Shown: piece after piece, positions 17,366 to 27,300 of the stretch
Numbering within the stretch: the first letter of the stretch is position 1
Layout: the number at the start of each line of letters is the position of its first letter
DNA from: Candidatus Opimibacter skivensis
GTDB taxonomy: Bacteria > Bacteroidota > Bacteroidia > Chitinophagales > Saprospiraceae
Assembly (NCBI GenBank): GCA_016722045.1
Contig: JADKGY010000006.1
Span: 62,001-126,000, forward strand
Direction: 5' to 3'
Length of the DNA stretch: 64,000 nucleotides
Made by a program: the position numbers and the translations under genes
Notes under the pieces: generated by a model
The model's input: the letters and a program-made list of their open reading frames with translations, nothing else
What the model was told of the DNA's origin: nothing
The model's database searches: none

Positions 17366-18718
17366 ATGAAGAGGTTCGTTACATTTATTTTACTTCTAGT
17401 CGCTTTCATTTATTTCGTGGCCTGCACGCATGATCCGGTCCTGGACGTCGATAATCAACTTATCAAATTGTTGAATGAGAATGCTCTTAACGGGACATAT
17501 GAACACTATATCATGCCGGAGAGCGATGACTTTTCAAATCTCCCAAATCAGGACATCAAGAATCCTATCACATCTACTAAAGTTCAATTAGGGAAATTAC
17601 TTTTCTTCGAAACCGGTATCGGCCTTCAGCCAAAATACCCGGTATCAAAACAAGCCTATTCATGTGCAACCTGTCATATTCCTTCTCGGGGATTTACAGC
17701 AGGTCGCTTCCAGGGGATTGCAGATGGAGCTATAGGATTCGGTGATCATGGAGAAGGTCGTAATATAAATCCGCTATATACCGGCGCTGAGGTGGATGCC
17801 CAGGGTGCACGTCCTTTGGCAGTCATCAATACCACTTATATCACCAATGCCTTATGGGCAGGGACATTCGGTTCCTATGGCGTCAACGCGGGTACAGAAT
17901 CCGTATGGCATCAGGATACGCTTGTAGAAATAAATTTTCAGGGACTACAAGGTCTCGAAGCCAATAATGCGAGGGCGTTGACCGTACATCGCCAGGTCAT
18001 CAACAAAGATGTAACAGACTCATTGGGCTATACAGCTATGTTTGATGATGCATTTCCGGATATTCCGGTGAGTGAGCGATATTCACGTATGACTGGAGCA
18101 TTCGCTATTGCAGCATACTTCAGAACTATCCTGACCAATCAGGCCCCGTTCCAGAAATGGCTCAAAGGTGATCTGAGTGCGATGAACGAACAGCAAAAAG
18201 AAGGTGCCATTTTGTTTTTCGGAAAAGCAGGCTGTGTCAGATGTCATAACAGCCCATCATTGAACAGCATGCCCCATACTTTCTTTTCTGTCGGCGTGAA
18301 AAATGAAAGTGAAACCGGAAATAAGGTCTTCAGAACTGACCGTACAGACAAACGAAATCTTGGTCGCGGAGGATTTACAGGCGTGAGGGACGATATTCAT
18401 AAATTTAAAGTACCTCAGCTTTATAATCTTAAAAACTTTGGTTTTTACTTTCATGGTGCCAGCAAGACTTCGATCAGGGACGTAGTTGAATATTTCAATG
18501 CGGGTGTTCCTGAAAACAAAGAAATATCACCTGCTGAACTCTCACCTTATTTCCAGCCATTGCACCTGACAGCTACAGAAGTAGACAATCTGGTTGAATT
18601 CCTTGACAATGGATTGTTCGATCCTGATCTGGAAAGGTATGCGCCTACCTCAGTAATGTCAGGAAATTGTTTCCCCAATAATGATCATCAGTCACAGATT
18701 GATTTGGGTTGCAATTGA
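17366..18718 (+). CDS. Di-haem cytochrome c peroxidase (MauG/CcpA family) lipoprotein
   Basis: A 450-residue protein with a lipoprotein signal ending at Cys 20 (FIYFVAC). Two haem-attachment motifs are visible: CATCH in the N-terminal half and CVRCH in the C-terminal half, giving the two-domain layout of bacterial di-haem peroxidases. GLQPKYPVSKQAYSCATCH and KVPQLYNLKNFGFYFHGAS are typical of the family. Such enzymes reduce hydrogen peroxide in the periplasm using electrons from c-type cytochromes; MauG-like oxidation of protein targets is an alternative. It is transcribed alone, 153 bases before the DoxX-like gene. Confidence 0.92.
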   Translation: MKRFVTFILLLVAFIYFVACTHDPVLDVDNQLIKLLNENALNGTYEHYIMPESDDFSNLPNQDIKNPITSTKVQLGKLLFFETGIGLQPKYPVSKQAYSCATCHIPSRGFTAGRFQGIADGAIGFGDHGEGRNINPLYTGAEVDAQGARPLAVINTTYITNALWAGTFGSYGVNAGTESVWHQDTLVEINFQGLQGLEANNARALTVHRQVINKDVTDSLGYTAMFDDAFPDIPVSERYSRMTGAFAIAAYFRTILTNQAPFQKWLKGDLSAMNEQQKEGAILFFGKAGCVRCHNSPSLNSMPHTFFSVGVKNESETGNKVFRTDRTDKRNLGRGGFTGVRDDIHKFKVPQLYNLKNFGFYFHGASKTSIRDVVEYFNAGVPENKEISPAELSPYFQPLHLTATEVDNLVEFLDNGLFDPDLERYAPTSVMSGNCFPNNDHQSQIDLGCN

Positions 18719-18871
18719 TTTTTCTTCATGAGTCTCATTCGTATATTCTAAGCATATTATAAGGAGATAGTTAGTTTTCTTTCTGACAAATAGTATCATA
18801 TTTGACCATCAATATGTAAACCATTTACTAGTCATCTCTACGCGGATTTTTTCCGATTTTAATCATACGAA

Positions 18872-19297
18872 ATGATCAATCTCCTCTTATCAAACCGCAA
18901 AAGAATGCTCATGATCAGTTTGGGTATTGTCTATCTGTGGTTTGGCATGCTTAAATTTTTCCCGGGGATAAGTCCCGCTGAAGGGTTGGCTAAAGAAACA
19001 TTGACGATGCTGACTTTTGGCCTTGTGCCCACAACGATTACCTATTTTATTCTGGCATTGTGGGAAGTAACAATTGGTATTTTTTTGTTGTTGAATATGC
19101 AAATCAGATTTGTGATCTATCTGGCTTTGCTCCATATTCTGTTCACCTTTACGCCTCTGTTTCTTCTACCCTCATTGTCATTCAATGAAAAAATTTATTC
19201 GCTGACCTTAGTCGGACAATACATTATTAAAAACCTGATCATCTTCAGTGCATTGCTGTTTGTATATCCTGAAAAGGAAAAAATAGCAATAGTCTGA
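18872..19297 (+). CDS. DoxX-like four-helix membrane protein
   Basis: A 141-residue protein with four hydrophobic helices. The first helix carries GIVYLWFGMLKFFPGISPAE, matching DoxX/DUF417-type proteins, and the second GLVPTTITYFILALWEVTIG. DoxX relatives take part in quinone-linked or redox-related membrane processes, but most are uncharacterised. It follows the peroxidase on the same strand. Confidence 0.75.
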   Translation: MINLLLSNRKRMLMISLGIVYLWFGMLKFFPGISPAEGLAKETLTMLTFGLVPTTITYFILALWEVTIGIFLLLNMQIRFVIYLALLHILFTFTPLFLLPSLSFNEKIYSLTLVGQYIIKNLIIFSALLFVYPEKEKIAIV

Positions 19298-19419
19298 TAA
19301 AGATATTCCTATAAAATCAGAATCAAAGAGTATCTCAAAAGATGGTCGGGGGAATTGGCTATCAATCGGTTATGACCTCGTGGCACGACTAGTGGTGGTA
19401 CGATAATAGCCCTGAAAAG

Positions 19420-19434
19420 GATTTCGACGAAATC
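19420..19434. promoter_or_regulatory. Palindrome upstream of the metal-uptake locus (site 1)
   Basis: GATTTCG-A-CGAAATC is a perfect 15-base dyad, about 85 bases before the His-rich peptide ATG. Candidate operator; no regulator is identified. Confidence 0.35.
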
Positions 19435-19486
19435 AGTTTTATAAAACCTATTTTTCCCCGAACTAGGATTTGGTAAGCAAGTGTTA

Positions 19487-19500
19487 ACAATCCTGATTGT
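19487..19500. promoter_or_regulatory. Palindrome upstream of the metal-uptake locus (site 2)
   Basis: ACAATC-CT-GATTGT is a perfect 14-base dyad ending 18 bases before the ATG of the His-rich peptide, a position suited to repression. Confidence 0.4.
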
Positions 19501-19518
19501 GGTTTTTGGTATATCTGT

Positions 19519-19854
19519 ATGACTTATCTTCGGTATGTGCATTCCTTGAAAAGCATATTAGCCTATTTGTGTTTAATTGTTTTCCTTTTCCCCCAGGTGG
19601 AGAGTGAAGTCCACAATTATGCACACAAGGATGATTTTCATTGCAGGGACAACAGTACCATGCATTTTCACAAAGCTGAACACCATTGTATCCTTTGTGA
19701 CTTCACCAATAATTTTTCTGCGTCGCCCTCATTAGCCCAGTATTCGATTGAGATACAGCAACCTGCTTCTCTCAATTTCTTTTTCCCCACAATTAACTAT
19801 TACCTCCAGCCTAAGGACTTCCAGTCCCTGCGTGGGCCCCCTGCTTTAGCTTAA
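19519..19854 (+). CDS. Small secreted His/Cys-rich protein, probable metal-binding
   Basis: A 111-residue protein with an N-terminal hydrophobic signal (ILAYLCLIVFLFPQVESE) followed by a His/Cys-rich core: HNYAHKDDFHCRD, MHFHKAEHHCILCDF. The spacing of His and Cys suggests metal binding. Similar small His-rich secreted proteins are often found beside zinc or copper transport genes in Bacteroidota. The porin gene starts 73 bases downstream and a ZnuA-like gene follows, supporting a role in metal (probably zinc) uptake. The function is inferred from composition and context only. Confidence 0.6.
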   Translation: MTYLRYVHSLKSILAYLCLIVFLFPQVESEVHNYAHKDDFHCRDNSTMHFHKAEHHCILCDFTNNFSASPSLAQYSIEIQQPASLNFFFPTINYYLQPKDFQSLRGPPALA

Positions 19855-19927
19855 ATTTTTTACTCAGCCTGTTTTGTCCGGGTGAGTATACTCATGGTAT
19901 CTCCATGTCTAATAAAAATTTTAAGCT

Positions 19928-21070
19928 ATGTATATCAACTATATAATTCTATGCATCCTCCTTTTTGGAGCTGTACATATTTACGCCCAGGCAGACAGCA
20001 CAAAAACGGATTCACTCTTACTTCTGCAGATTCAAAATGAATTACAGCAACCACAGCCCCCTCCTCAGCCACGAGTTGGTGCTTCTGCAAATCCAAATCT
20101 GAGTGTCATCGGCGATATGAGGGGCCTGTATCGAAGTTTCGGCGCGCACAACTTCGATGCTGTTCTGCAGGAAGTTGAATTTTCATTTGAATCTGTCATT
20201 GACCCCTATGCAAGAGCTAATTTCTTTTATTCTGTTGGCGAGGATGCTGCGACAGGGGAGTTTTCGAGTGAAATAGAAGAAGGATATCTTACAACACTGT
20301 CATTGCCCGCCCATCTTCAGTTGAAGGCAGGAAGATTTAAAGAAGATATAGGGAGAGTGAATCCGATACATGCACATGCATTGCCTTTCGTTGATGCACC
20401 CGATGCCTATGTCAATTTTTTTGGTGAAGAAGGTCTGAAAGGTGATGGTTTGTCCCTGAGTTGGTTGTTGCCAAATCAATCTTTCTTCCAGGAACTCACC
20501 GTAGAAGCTACAAATGTGGCTGAAAGTCCTAGCTTTCAAAGAAGTAAGAAAAATAACTATCTCTATCTCGCGCACCTCAAAAATTTCTGGGACCTCACTC
20601 CAAATGCAACCCTCGAATTTGGTCTTACCGGAATCAATGGAGAAAATCTGAAAGGTAAAATCACCAATATTCTGGCTTTGGATCTTACTTACAAATGGAA
20701 ACCAGTTCAATTCAATACCTATAAATCCGTCACTTTTCAGAATGAATTTTATTATAGCCATGCCAAACTCGACAGCAGCACTGTCAATGCATTGGGGTAC
20801 TATTCAATGCTGAATGTTCAGGTAGCTAAACGTCTTTTCCTGGTCGGACGATATGATTATTCCAATACACCATATTCAAATTCATTTGTACAACAATCAG
20901 GTTCTGCCACCCTGGGCTGGTACGCAACAGAATTTCAGAAGATAGAGGCACAAGTAAAGTATACCACCACAAATCAGGCTTTGGAAGAAAATAATAACGA
21001 GAAGAATTTCTCACAGGTATTGGTGCGATGGATTTTCGTCATTGGATCACATGGAGCACATATGTATTGA
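19928..21070 (+). CDS. Outer-membrane beta-barrel (porin-like), linked to metal uptake
   Basis: A 380-residue secreted protein: signal peptide to about residue 21 (IILCILLFGAVHIYA), a short coiled-coil and Pro-rich spacer (QQPQPPPQP), then an amphipathic-strand barrel from about residue 50. Recognisable blocks are NPNLSVIGDMRG, FQEVEFSFESVIDPYARANF-type first strands (here LQEVEFSFESVIDPYARA), EIEEGYLTTLSLPAHLQLKA and FFGEEGLKGDGLSLSWLLP. These resemble a porin-like family seen next to zinc ABC transporters. It is likely to form the outer-membrane entry step of the adjacent metal importer. No TonB plug is present. Confidence 0.7.
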   Translation: MYINYIILCILLFGAVHIYAQADSTKTDSLLLLQIQNELQQPQPPPQPRVGASANPNLSVIGDMRGLYRSFGAHNFDAVLQEVEFSFESVIDPYARANFFYSVGEDAATGEFSSEIEEGYLTTLSLPAHLQLKAGRFKEDIGRVNPIHAHALPFVDAPDAYVNFFGEEGLKGDGLSLSWLLPNQSFFQELTVEATNVAESPSFQRSKKNNYLYLAHLKNFWDLTPNATLEFGLTGINGENLKGKITNILALDLTYKWKPVQFNTYKSVTFQNEFYYSHAKLDSSTVNALGYYSMLNVQVAKRLFLVGRYDYSNTPYSNSFVQQSGSATLGWYATEFQKIEAQVKYTTTNQALEENNNEKNFSQVLVRWIFVIGSHGAHMY

Positions 21071-21259
21071 CGAGTAACGAGTAACGAATGACGAGTATCG
21101 AATGACGAGTAACGAGTAACGAATGACAAGTAACGAGTAACGAATGACGAGTAACGAATGACAAGTAACGAGTAACGAGTAACGAATGACGAGTATCGAA
21201 TGACGAGTATCGAATGACGAGTATCGAACTGACGAGTATCGAATGACGAGTATCGAACT
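21069..21259. repeat. Heptamer tandem array (GACGAGT/AACGAGT/ATCGAAT units)
   Basis: About 27 consecutive 7-base units such as GACGAGT, AACGAGT, AACGAAT, ATCGAAT and GACAAGT, starting at the porin stop codon. There are no spacers, so it is not a CRISPR. The open frame through it on the minus strand is an artefact. Confidence 0.95.
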
Positions 21260-21342
21260 GACGTTCGAGTGTCTCTGACCTCGAACCGGCGAAAATCAAA
21301 TAAATAGTGAAAAATGAATTCTAAAATCTAAAATTAATAATC

Positions 21343-22239
21343 ATGAAATTTTTAATAACAGCTTTACTATCCGTCTTTTTTATCCAGTTTATGTCAGCCG
21401 GTGTCCTCCATGTAGTCACCACAACTCAGGATACACGAAGTATCACAGAACTTATAGGCGGAGATAAAGTAGAAGTCTTTGCGATCGCTACGGGGTATCA
21501 GAATCCGCATTTTGTGGATCCGAAACCGAGTTACATCATCAAGCTATCGAGTGCGGATATGTATGTGACACTTGGACTTGATCTGGAAAGTGGTTGGTCG
21601 CCTTCATTACTTTCCAGTTCAAGGAATACAAAGATTCAGAGAGGAAGCAATGGTTATGTGGATGCTTCATTCGGTGTATCGCTGATGCAGGTCCCCTCTT
21701 CGATCAACCGGGCTGAAGGTGATATACATGCTTTTGGCAATCCACACTATTGGCTTGATCCGTTGAATGGAAAAATAATTGCCCGCAATATTTGCAATGG
21801 ACTTGAAAAGATTTCGCCTGAAAACAAATCTATATTCGAAGCCAACCTGAAGAAATTTGATGATCAGATTGATCTCAAGATGAAAGCATGGGCTTCAGCA
21901 ATGGCCGGATTTAAAGGATCAAAAGTGATCGCTTATCACAATGAATGGTGTTACTTCGAAAACCGTTTCGGTCTGCAGATTGTGGATTTTATGGAACCGA
22001 AACCGGGCATCCCGCCTACTCCATCTCAGCTTGTAAAAATCATCAAAGAGGTAAAAGAGAATAATATCAAGGTAATCATCACGTCGCCGTATTTTACAGC
22101 TTCATCTTCAGATGTTGTATCTAAACAAACCGGAGCGAAAACTCTGGTGCTGGCCACATCTGTGGGCGCATTTGATTCGATTAAAAACTATTATGATCTG
22201 TTTGATTACAATATCAGGTTATTGTCAGGATCGTTGTGA
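21343..22239 (+). CDS. Metal ABC transporter substrate-binding protein (ZnuA/TroA family)
   Basis: A 298-residue periplasmic binding protein with a signal peptide (LITALLSVFFIQFMSAG) and the cluster A-I (TroA) fold. Likely metal ligands are the His residues in YQNPHFVDPKPSY, FGNPHYWLDP and VIAYHNEW. Two-lobed architecture with a long linking helix (SQLVKIIKEVKENNIKVIIT) is evident. The His-rich loop of classical ZnuA is absent, so zinc versus manganese cannot be settled from sequence. It lies between the porin and the permease in the same direction. Confidence 0.88.
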   Translation: MKFLITALLSVFFIQFMSAGVLHVVTTTQDTRSITELIGGDKVEVFAIATGYQNPHFVDPKPSYIIKLSSADMYVTLGLDLESGWSPSLLSSSRNTKIQRGSNGYVDASFGVSLMQVPSSINRAEGDIHAFGNPHYWLDPLNGKIIARNICNGLEKISPENKSIFEANLKKFDDQIDLKMKAWASAMAGFKGSKVIAYHNEWCYFENRFGLQIVDFMEPKPGIPPTPSQLVKIIKEVKENNIKVIITSPYFTASSSDVVSKQTGAKTLVLATSVGAFDSIKNYYDLFDYNIRLLSGSL

Positions 22240-22253
22240 TCACCAGATATCAG

Positions 22254-22374
22254 ACCGCAGATTACACAGAAATTTATATAAAATAATTAACGTCAAATTG
22301 TTCGCGATCATCTTAAAAACAATTTTGATCATCAGCGAAAATTAATTTTAATAAATTTCTGCGTCATTAGCGGT
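22254..22374. repeat. MITE-like imperfect hairpin, 121 bases
   Basis: Terminal arms of 24 bases (ACCGCAGATTACACAGAAAT... and ...ATTTCTGCGTCATTAGCGGT) match at about 20 positions as inverted repeats, and the interior also pairs (AATTGTTCGCGATCATC with GATCATCAGCGAAAATT). It sits between the substrate-binding protein and the permease gene. A related element is at 38373-38501. Confidence 0.7.
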
Positions 22375-22413
22375 TAAAAAATAAATATTTCTTTTCCCGT
22401 AAAAATTGTTGCC

Positions 22414-23265
22414 ATGTTAGAAATGTTTCAATTGGATTTTATCGTGCAGGCGTTTGTTGTCAGCATCATTATTGGTGTCGTGCTTTCCTACCTGGGCGTA
22501 CATGTCGTCGGCAGAGGGATTGTATTTGTAGATCTCGCGCTTGGACAGATTTCGTCCCTGGGTGTGGCAGTGTCTGACTATATGGGCTATGGTAAAACAA
22601 TCATTCCGATTGCATTTGCACTTACCGGTGCGCTGCTGATGTCACTGATCAATATCAGGGATAAACGATTAAAGGTGGAAGCGATCATCGGGATTATTTA
22701 TGCCGTGGCTTCCGCAGCTACGGTAATGCTTATTTCCAAAACACCGCATGGCGATTCAGATATCCAGGAAGTATTATTTGGGAATATTCTCTCCGTTGAC
22801 TGGGCACAGATAAAACTTGTTGGTATTATTTTCGGGGCTATAGGATTGGTCCATTTTATTTTTTACAAAAAGTTTTATCTCCTTACAGAAAGTTTTGAGG
22901 ATGATGAGACGAATACAGAAGCTATTGCTTTCCGAAAAAATAAATTGTTCAGGCTTTGGAATTTCATTTTTTATATTTCTATAGGGCTTGCGATTGTATT
23001 TGCTGTTCGTACAAGTGGTGTTATTCCGGTATTTTCATTCCTCATCATACCGGCAGTAGGAGCCATCATGCTCGCAAAAAATAATCTCCGGGTTACCATT
23101 TTTGCTGTGATCATTAGCTTAGTGGGGGCTTATTTCGGATTATTTGTTTCCTTCCATTATGATTTTCCGGCCGGGTCATCCTTGGTAGCAGTACTCGGTG
23201 GACTATTCCTGTTGATTTCAATATTTTATTTTATCCGAAACAGGTCGATGGAAAAGAAGACGTAA
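22414..23265 (+). CDS. Metal ABC transporter permease (ZnuB/MntB family)
   Basis: A 283-residue ABC-3 family permease with about eight hydrophobic segments. Family features include FVVSIIIGVVLSYLGVHVVGRGIVFVDLALGQISSLGVAV, here seen around residues 15-50, VEAIIGIIYAVASAATVML, and PVFSFLIIPAVGAIMLA near the C-terminus. It should partner with the binding protein upstream. No ATPase gene is adjacent: the next gene is a hydrolase 36 bases downstream. The cognate ATPase must be elsewhere in the genome or shared. Confidence 0.9.
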   Translation: MLEMFQLDFIVQAFVVSIIIGVVLSYLGVHVVGRGIVFVDLALGQISSLGVAVSDYMGYGKTIIPIAFALTGALLMSLINIRDKRLKVEAIIGIIYAVASAATVMLISKTPHGDSDIQEVLFGNILSVDWAQIKLVGIIFGAIGLVHFIFYKKFYLLTESFEDDETNTEAIAFRKNKLFRLWNFIFYISIGLAIVFAVRTSGVIPVFSFLIIPAVGAIMLAKNNLRVTIFAVIISLVGAYFGLFVSFHYDFPAGSSLVAVLGGLFLLISIFYFIRNRSMEKKT

Positions 23266-23301
23266 ATGTTTTTTATATATTGGTTTTCATACATTTCAGG
23301 C

Positions 23302-23994
23302 ATGAAACTAAAACTTCTTCTTCTCCACGGTGCACTAGGAAACAAGGATCAATTTGCTTCATTAAAGGAAAAGCTGATTTCTCAATTTGATATTTATGAT
23401 TTCAATTTTTCCGGACACGGTTCCAATACAAATGATGTTGAATTTTCCATTGAATTATTTATGGAAGACACTTTGTTTTTTTTAGATGAATACAATCTTG
23501 ACAATGTGAATATTTTCGGCTATAGCATGGGTGGTTATGTAGCTTTAAAATTGGCTAAAGAACATCCTGAGTTCGTAAATAAAATCATGACGCTTGGGAC
23601 TAAATTCCATTGGAATAAAGAATCAGCTGAAAAGGAAGTCAAAATGCTGAACCCTGAGATCATCGAAGAGAAAATACCAAAATTTGCAGAAGATCTTCGC
23701 CAGAATCATTTTCCAAATGATTGGAAATCAATCATGCGAAAGACTGCTGCGATGATGACCTCACTGGGAAATGGCACAGCTATGAAACCTTCCGATTTCG
23801 CTGCAATAGCACAGCCGGTATTGATTTGTGTCGGAGCCGAAGATAAGATGGTCACCATCGGAGAATCACAGGCAATCGCAGATTTATTACAGGATGCAGA
23901 CCTGATGGTTATTCCCGGATTTAAGCATCCAATTGAATTGAATGATGTAGAGATTCTTTCAACATTAATCCAAAATTATTTCAAAGGAAGATAA
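23302..23994 (+). CDS. Alpha/beta-fold hydrolase
   Basis: A 230-residue hydrolase from the ATG at 23302 (KLKLLLLHGALGNKDQF); 12 codons open upstream begin immediately after the permease stop but do not look like hydrolase. Features: oxyanion-region HGALG, nucleophile elbow GYSMGG (Ser), Asp in VGAEDKMV and His in FKHPIE, giving a full Ser-Asp-His triad. Substrate unknown. Spacing of 36 bases suggests it is co-transcribed with the metal permease. Confidence 0.85.
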   Translation: MKLKLLLLHGALGNKDQFASLKEKLISQFDIYDFNFSGHGSNTNDVEFSIELFMEDTLFFLDEYNLDNVNIFGYSMGGYVALKLAKEHPEFVNKIMTLGTKFHWNKESAEKEVKMLNPEIIEEKIPKFAEDLRQNHFPNDWKSIMRKTAAMMTSLGNGTAMKPSDFAAIAQPVLICVGAEDKMVTIGESQAIADLLQDADLMVIPGFKHPIELNDVEILSTLIQNYFKGR

Positions 23995-24330
23995 ACACAG
24001 GAAACCTTGTCTATAGTCATTGGTCTTAGCAACGAGTTTGGGTTATGGGCAAAGGGTATTGGACCTGCCATGATTTTAGAAAAGTGGTAACAGGCGAATA
24101 ATCATTCTTCATGAATAGTAATATTTTAAACCTCCTAACCATTACCCATTGCCTTAACTCGTTGCTCTGACCAGCACCCATTACCCTGACTCGCCGCCCT
24201 GACCATTGCCCATTTCCTTTCTTCTTATTACCCACATCTCCAGCAGATTAAGAAGTAATCTTATATAGAATTTTATCATATTCATCTTTTTGCTATTTTT
24301 GATCAAATTCAAAGCAAAATATAATTCACT
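23995..24330. other. Gene-free spacer with CCATTAC/CCATTGC heptamers
   Basis: No gene. From 24139 to 24217 it holds decayed 7-base units (CCATTAC, CCATTGC) and interspersed CTGAC-type words, like the other intergenic arrays. It leads into the T9SS gene at 24331. Confidence 0.6.
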
Positions 24331-27300
24331 ATGCGATTTTTCCCCCTATTATTAGCGTTTTCAGTGATGAGTATTCAAGCAGCAATGGCTGAAGGAACTC
24401 ATGAGGTAGCACCAAACGGGGCTATTGTGGTCAATGGTAACAATACCACCGATATAGCGGCACTACATATCAATCATGATGCCTATAATAACTTTGCCTC
24501 ATATACAAATCCTGACCCGCATAGCCGATTGTATATTCATATCATCGACCCCTCTAAAGAGTGCCTTTACCTAGGGTTTAGTTTTGGACACCCGAATCAA
24601 ACTTCTCCAACTCCAACGCATATCGCCTATTCGTATAGAATAAAAGATCCAAATGGGAATGTTGTCTTCGGACCGGTCAACATTAATCCGGGCGATGAAA
24701 ATATATTGGATTGGTCAAGTGCTTTTACAGGTCCAACACAGCTGCATGGCGCCGGAGGGTATGATGCAATTTTTGTGGCATCATCCGATCTCAATTCACA
24801 GGGCTGGACAGGTCCGGGTGATTATTATATCGAGTTTCAAAATGAGACCTCAACTGATTTTCTTATTGACTTCTGGGATATTTCTGTAGCCGATTGTTCC
24901 GCGATACCTGCAGCAGAGAAGAAAGGAAGGATCTGGTCTTACAACTGGTCTTTTTTCGCCATCAATGACTATGGATTTCCCAACAGGCCTTTTGATGGTG
25001 CATTTTATGTTTGTGCTCCTGATCCGGATGATCTTAGTGCTGCTTTCATCACTAAAATTGATTTTAATGGTGCCGGTTTCCGTCCTGCAGCTTTCAATGT
25101 GGCATTCAATAGCTTTGGTACACAGAATACTGGCGACGTCAATGAAGATCGTAAGAGCGTTGAAAATATGAACACTACTCAATCTGAATATTCAATCTTT
25201 CTGAATGATCCTGTTGAGTCCTGCAAAACAGCCATTGTCGGCGAAATAAATCTCTTCGGTGTCAGTCGTTGTAATGCAGAAGAATACTGTATAAAATTTA
25301 CAACTACAAAAGTTGGCCAGATCGATCTGCTTTTGGATTTTGATGGTCCGGATAGTATGTATACACCCGGCACAAAAGATGTTATCATTTCGCATGTCGT
25401 GACTGAAGATGAGGTGGGTATACCGACATGTATTGACTGGAATGGTTTAGACGGTCTTGGAAATTCTGTGATTGAAAATAGTTCGTCAACGATACCTGTC
25501 ATCATCTCCTATGCACAGGGCATCTATCATTTCCCGATCTATGATGCAGAATTAATGACACAGGGATTTATGATCTCAGCTGTTCGTCCTCCTGCCAGTA
25601 TTCCCCTTCTTCATTATGATGATTCGAATATTACTCAACCATCAGGCAGTGGTGAACCACAGGTACAGATAACAGGCTGTGTCAATCCATGTCACCGATG
25701 GACAAACTATAATGCAGGTATCAATGTGGGTTTTGGCAATCTGAATACAATTAATTCATGGTGGTTTTCACAACGCATCATCAGGCAGGATGTATTTCTC
25801 CTACCTGCTTATTATGAATGTGGCATTGAAGGTCCGACACATTTGTGTCAGGGCGGAACATCAGGTCTTACATCAAAGCCTGAAGTTATTCCTGCCAATG
25901 CACCCGGTGCGGAGATTGTGAGTACGACATGGTCAGGTCCTGGTATCGTCGGATCAAATACCGGCAGTGAAATTACAATCAATGCCGGTGGTACGTATAG
26001 CACCGTTATACAATGGGTGACCGGATTTGGTGACACATGTCAGACATCTTGTGAATATCTCGTCACTACTGATCCACCACTCACGTCTTCAATTGATACC
26101 TTGATCCTATACGGAAATTCTGTGCATATCAATGGTGAAACCTATACTGAGTCCGGGGAGTACATACAGGAATTAACGTCAGCTAAAGGTTGCGATAGCA
26201 TACTGACGATAAGAGTGAGAGTTCTGCAAACTGCTATTCATTATAACCTGAATGCTTGTGTCTCACACAATAATGGTGATGGAACGGATATGGATTATTC
26301 TGAATTCAAACCCTTGTACCCTGAGCCATTGTCTTGTGCATCGGTCACAGCCAGTATTTTACATCGTGATCCTCCGGCCAACAATAAACACTCCTGTACA
26401 AACGGAGTGAATAATTCAGTAGCTATGTGTGTGAGCTCACTGGATAACTGCACATATGATCCGGGAAATGAAAAATCTGTTGTATTTGAAGTTACAATCA
26501 CTCCGGCTCATGATACCGCAGTTCAATTGACAGGATTGACATTTTTCGAACAGGCACCTGTGACGTTTAACTGGTTGAGTGGAAATTCAGGTCCAAATAA
26601 TTTCCCGACCTTATATGGTATCCGTGTATTGAAAAACGGTACTGAGATCTATAGGAAAGAAAATATATCGACGACCAATGCATGGACTCAGAAATCATAT
26701 GATTTTACTGATGATATTCTTTTTGTCACAGACGGACCTGCTGTGTTTCGGTTTGAGTTATTACCCTATTGCCTGACTGGAAATGGTGCTGTGGTAGCTG
26801 CATGGGATCTGGATGAAATCAATATCACTGCGAGTTGTGTGCCGTTCAATTTTACGCCCATCATCAGTGGCCTTGTCAACACGTATGATGGACGAGCCGT
26901 CAATGATGTAGCGATACAGCTTACGGAAGATCCTGCTTTCCAGACTAGTGAAGAAGTATTGACTAATGAATATGGACAGTATTCTTTTGAAGACAATGTA
27001 CCTGGTCAGCATTATTATTTAAGTGGTTATAAAAACACTGATTTTCTCAATGGGGTCAGTACCCGTGACCTGATCACGATTCAAAAGCACCTTCTGGGCA
27101 TCAAAAAATTAGATTCACCCTATCAGATGATCGCTGCTGATGCTAATAAGAGTAATACAGTCAGTGTGATGGATATACTTGAATTGAGAAAACTTATTTT
27201 AGGCATATACACTGAACTTCCGCATAACACCAGCTGGAGATTTGGAAATGCTGATGCCAATCTCATTGGTTCATATCCATGGGGCTTTAACGAAACTATA

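Noticed and set aside
21069..21259. Regular repeats that might be a CRISPR array
   Set aside because: Units are 7 bases and contiguous; no unique spacers and no cas genes.
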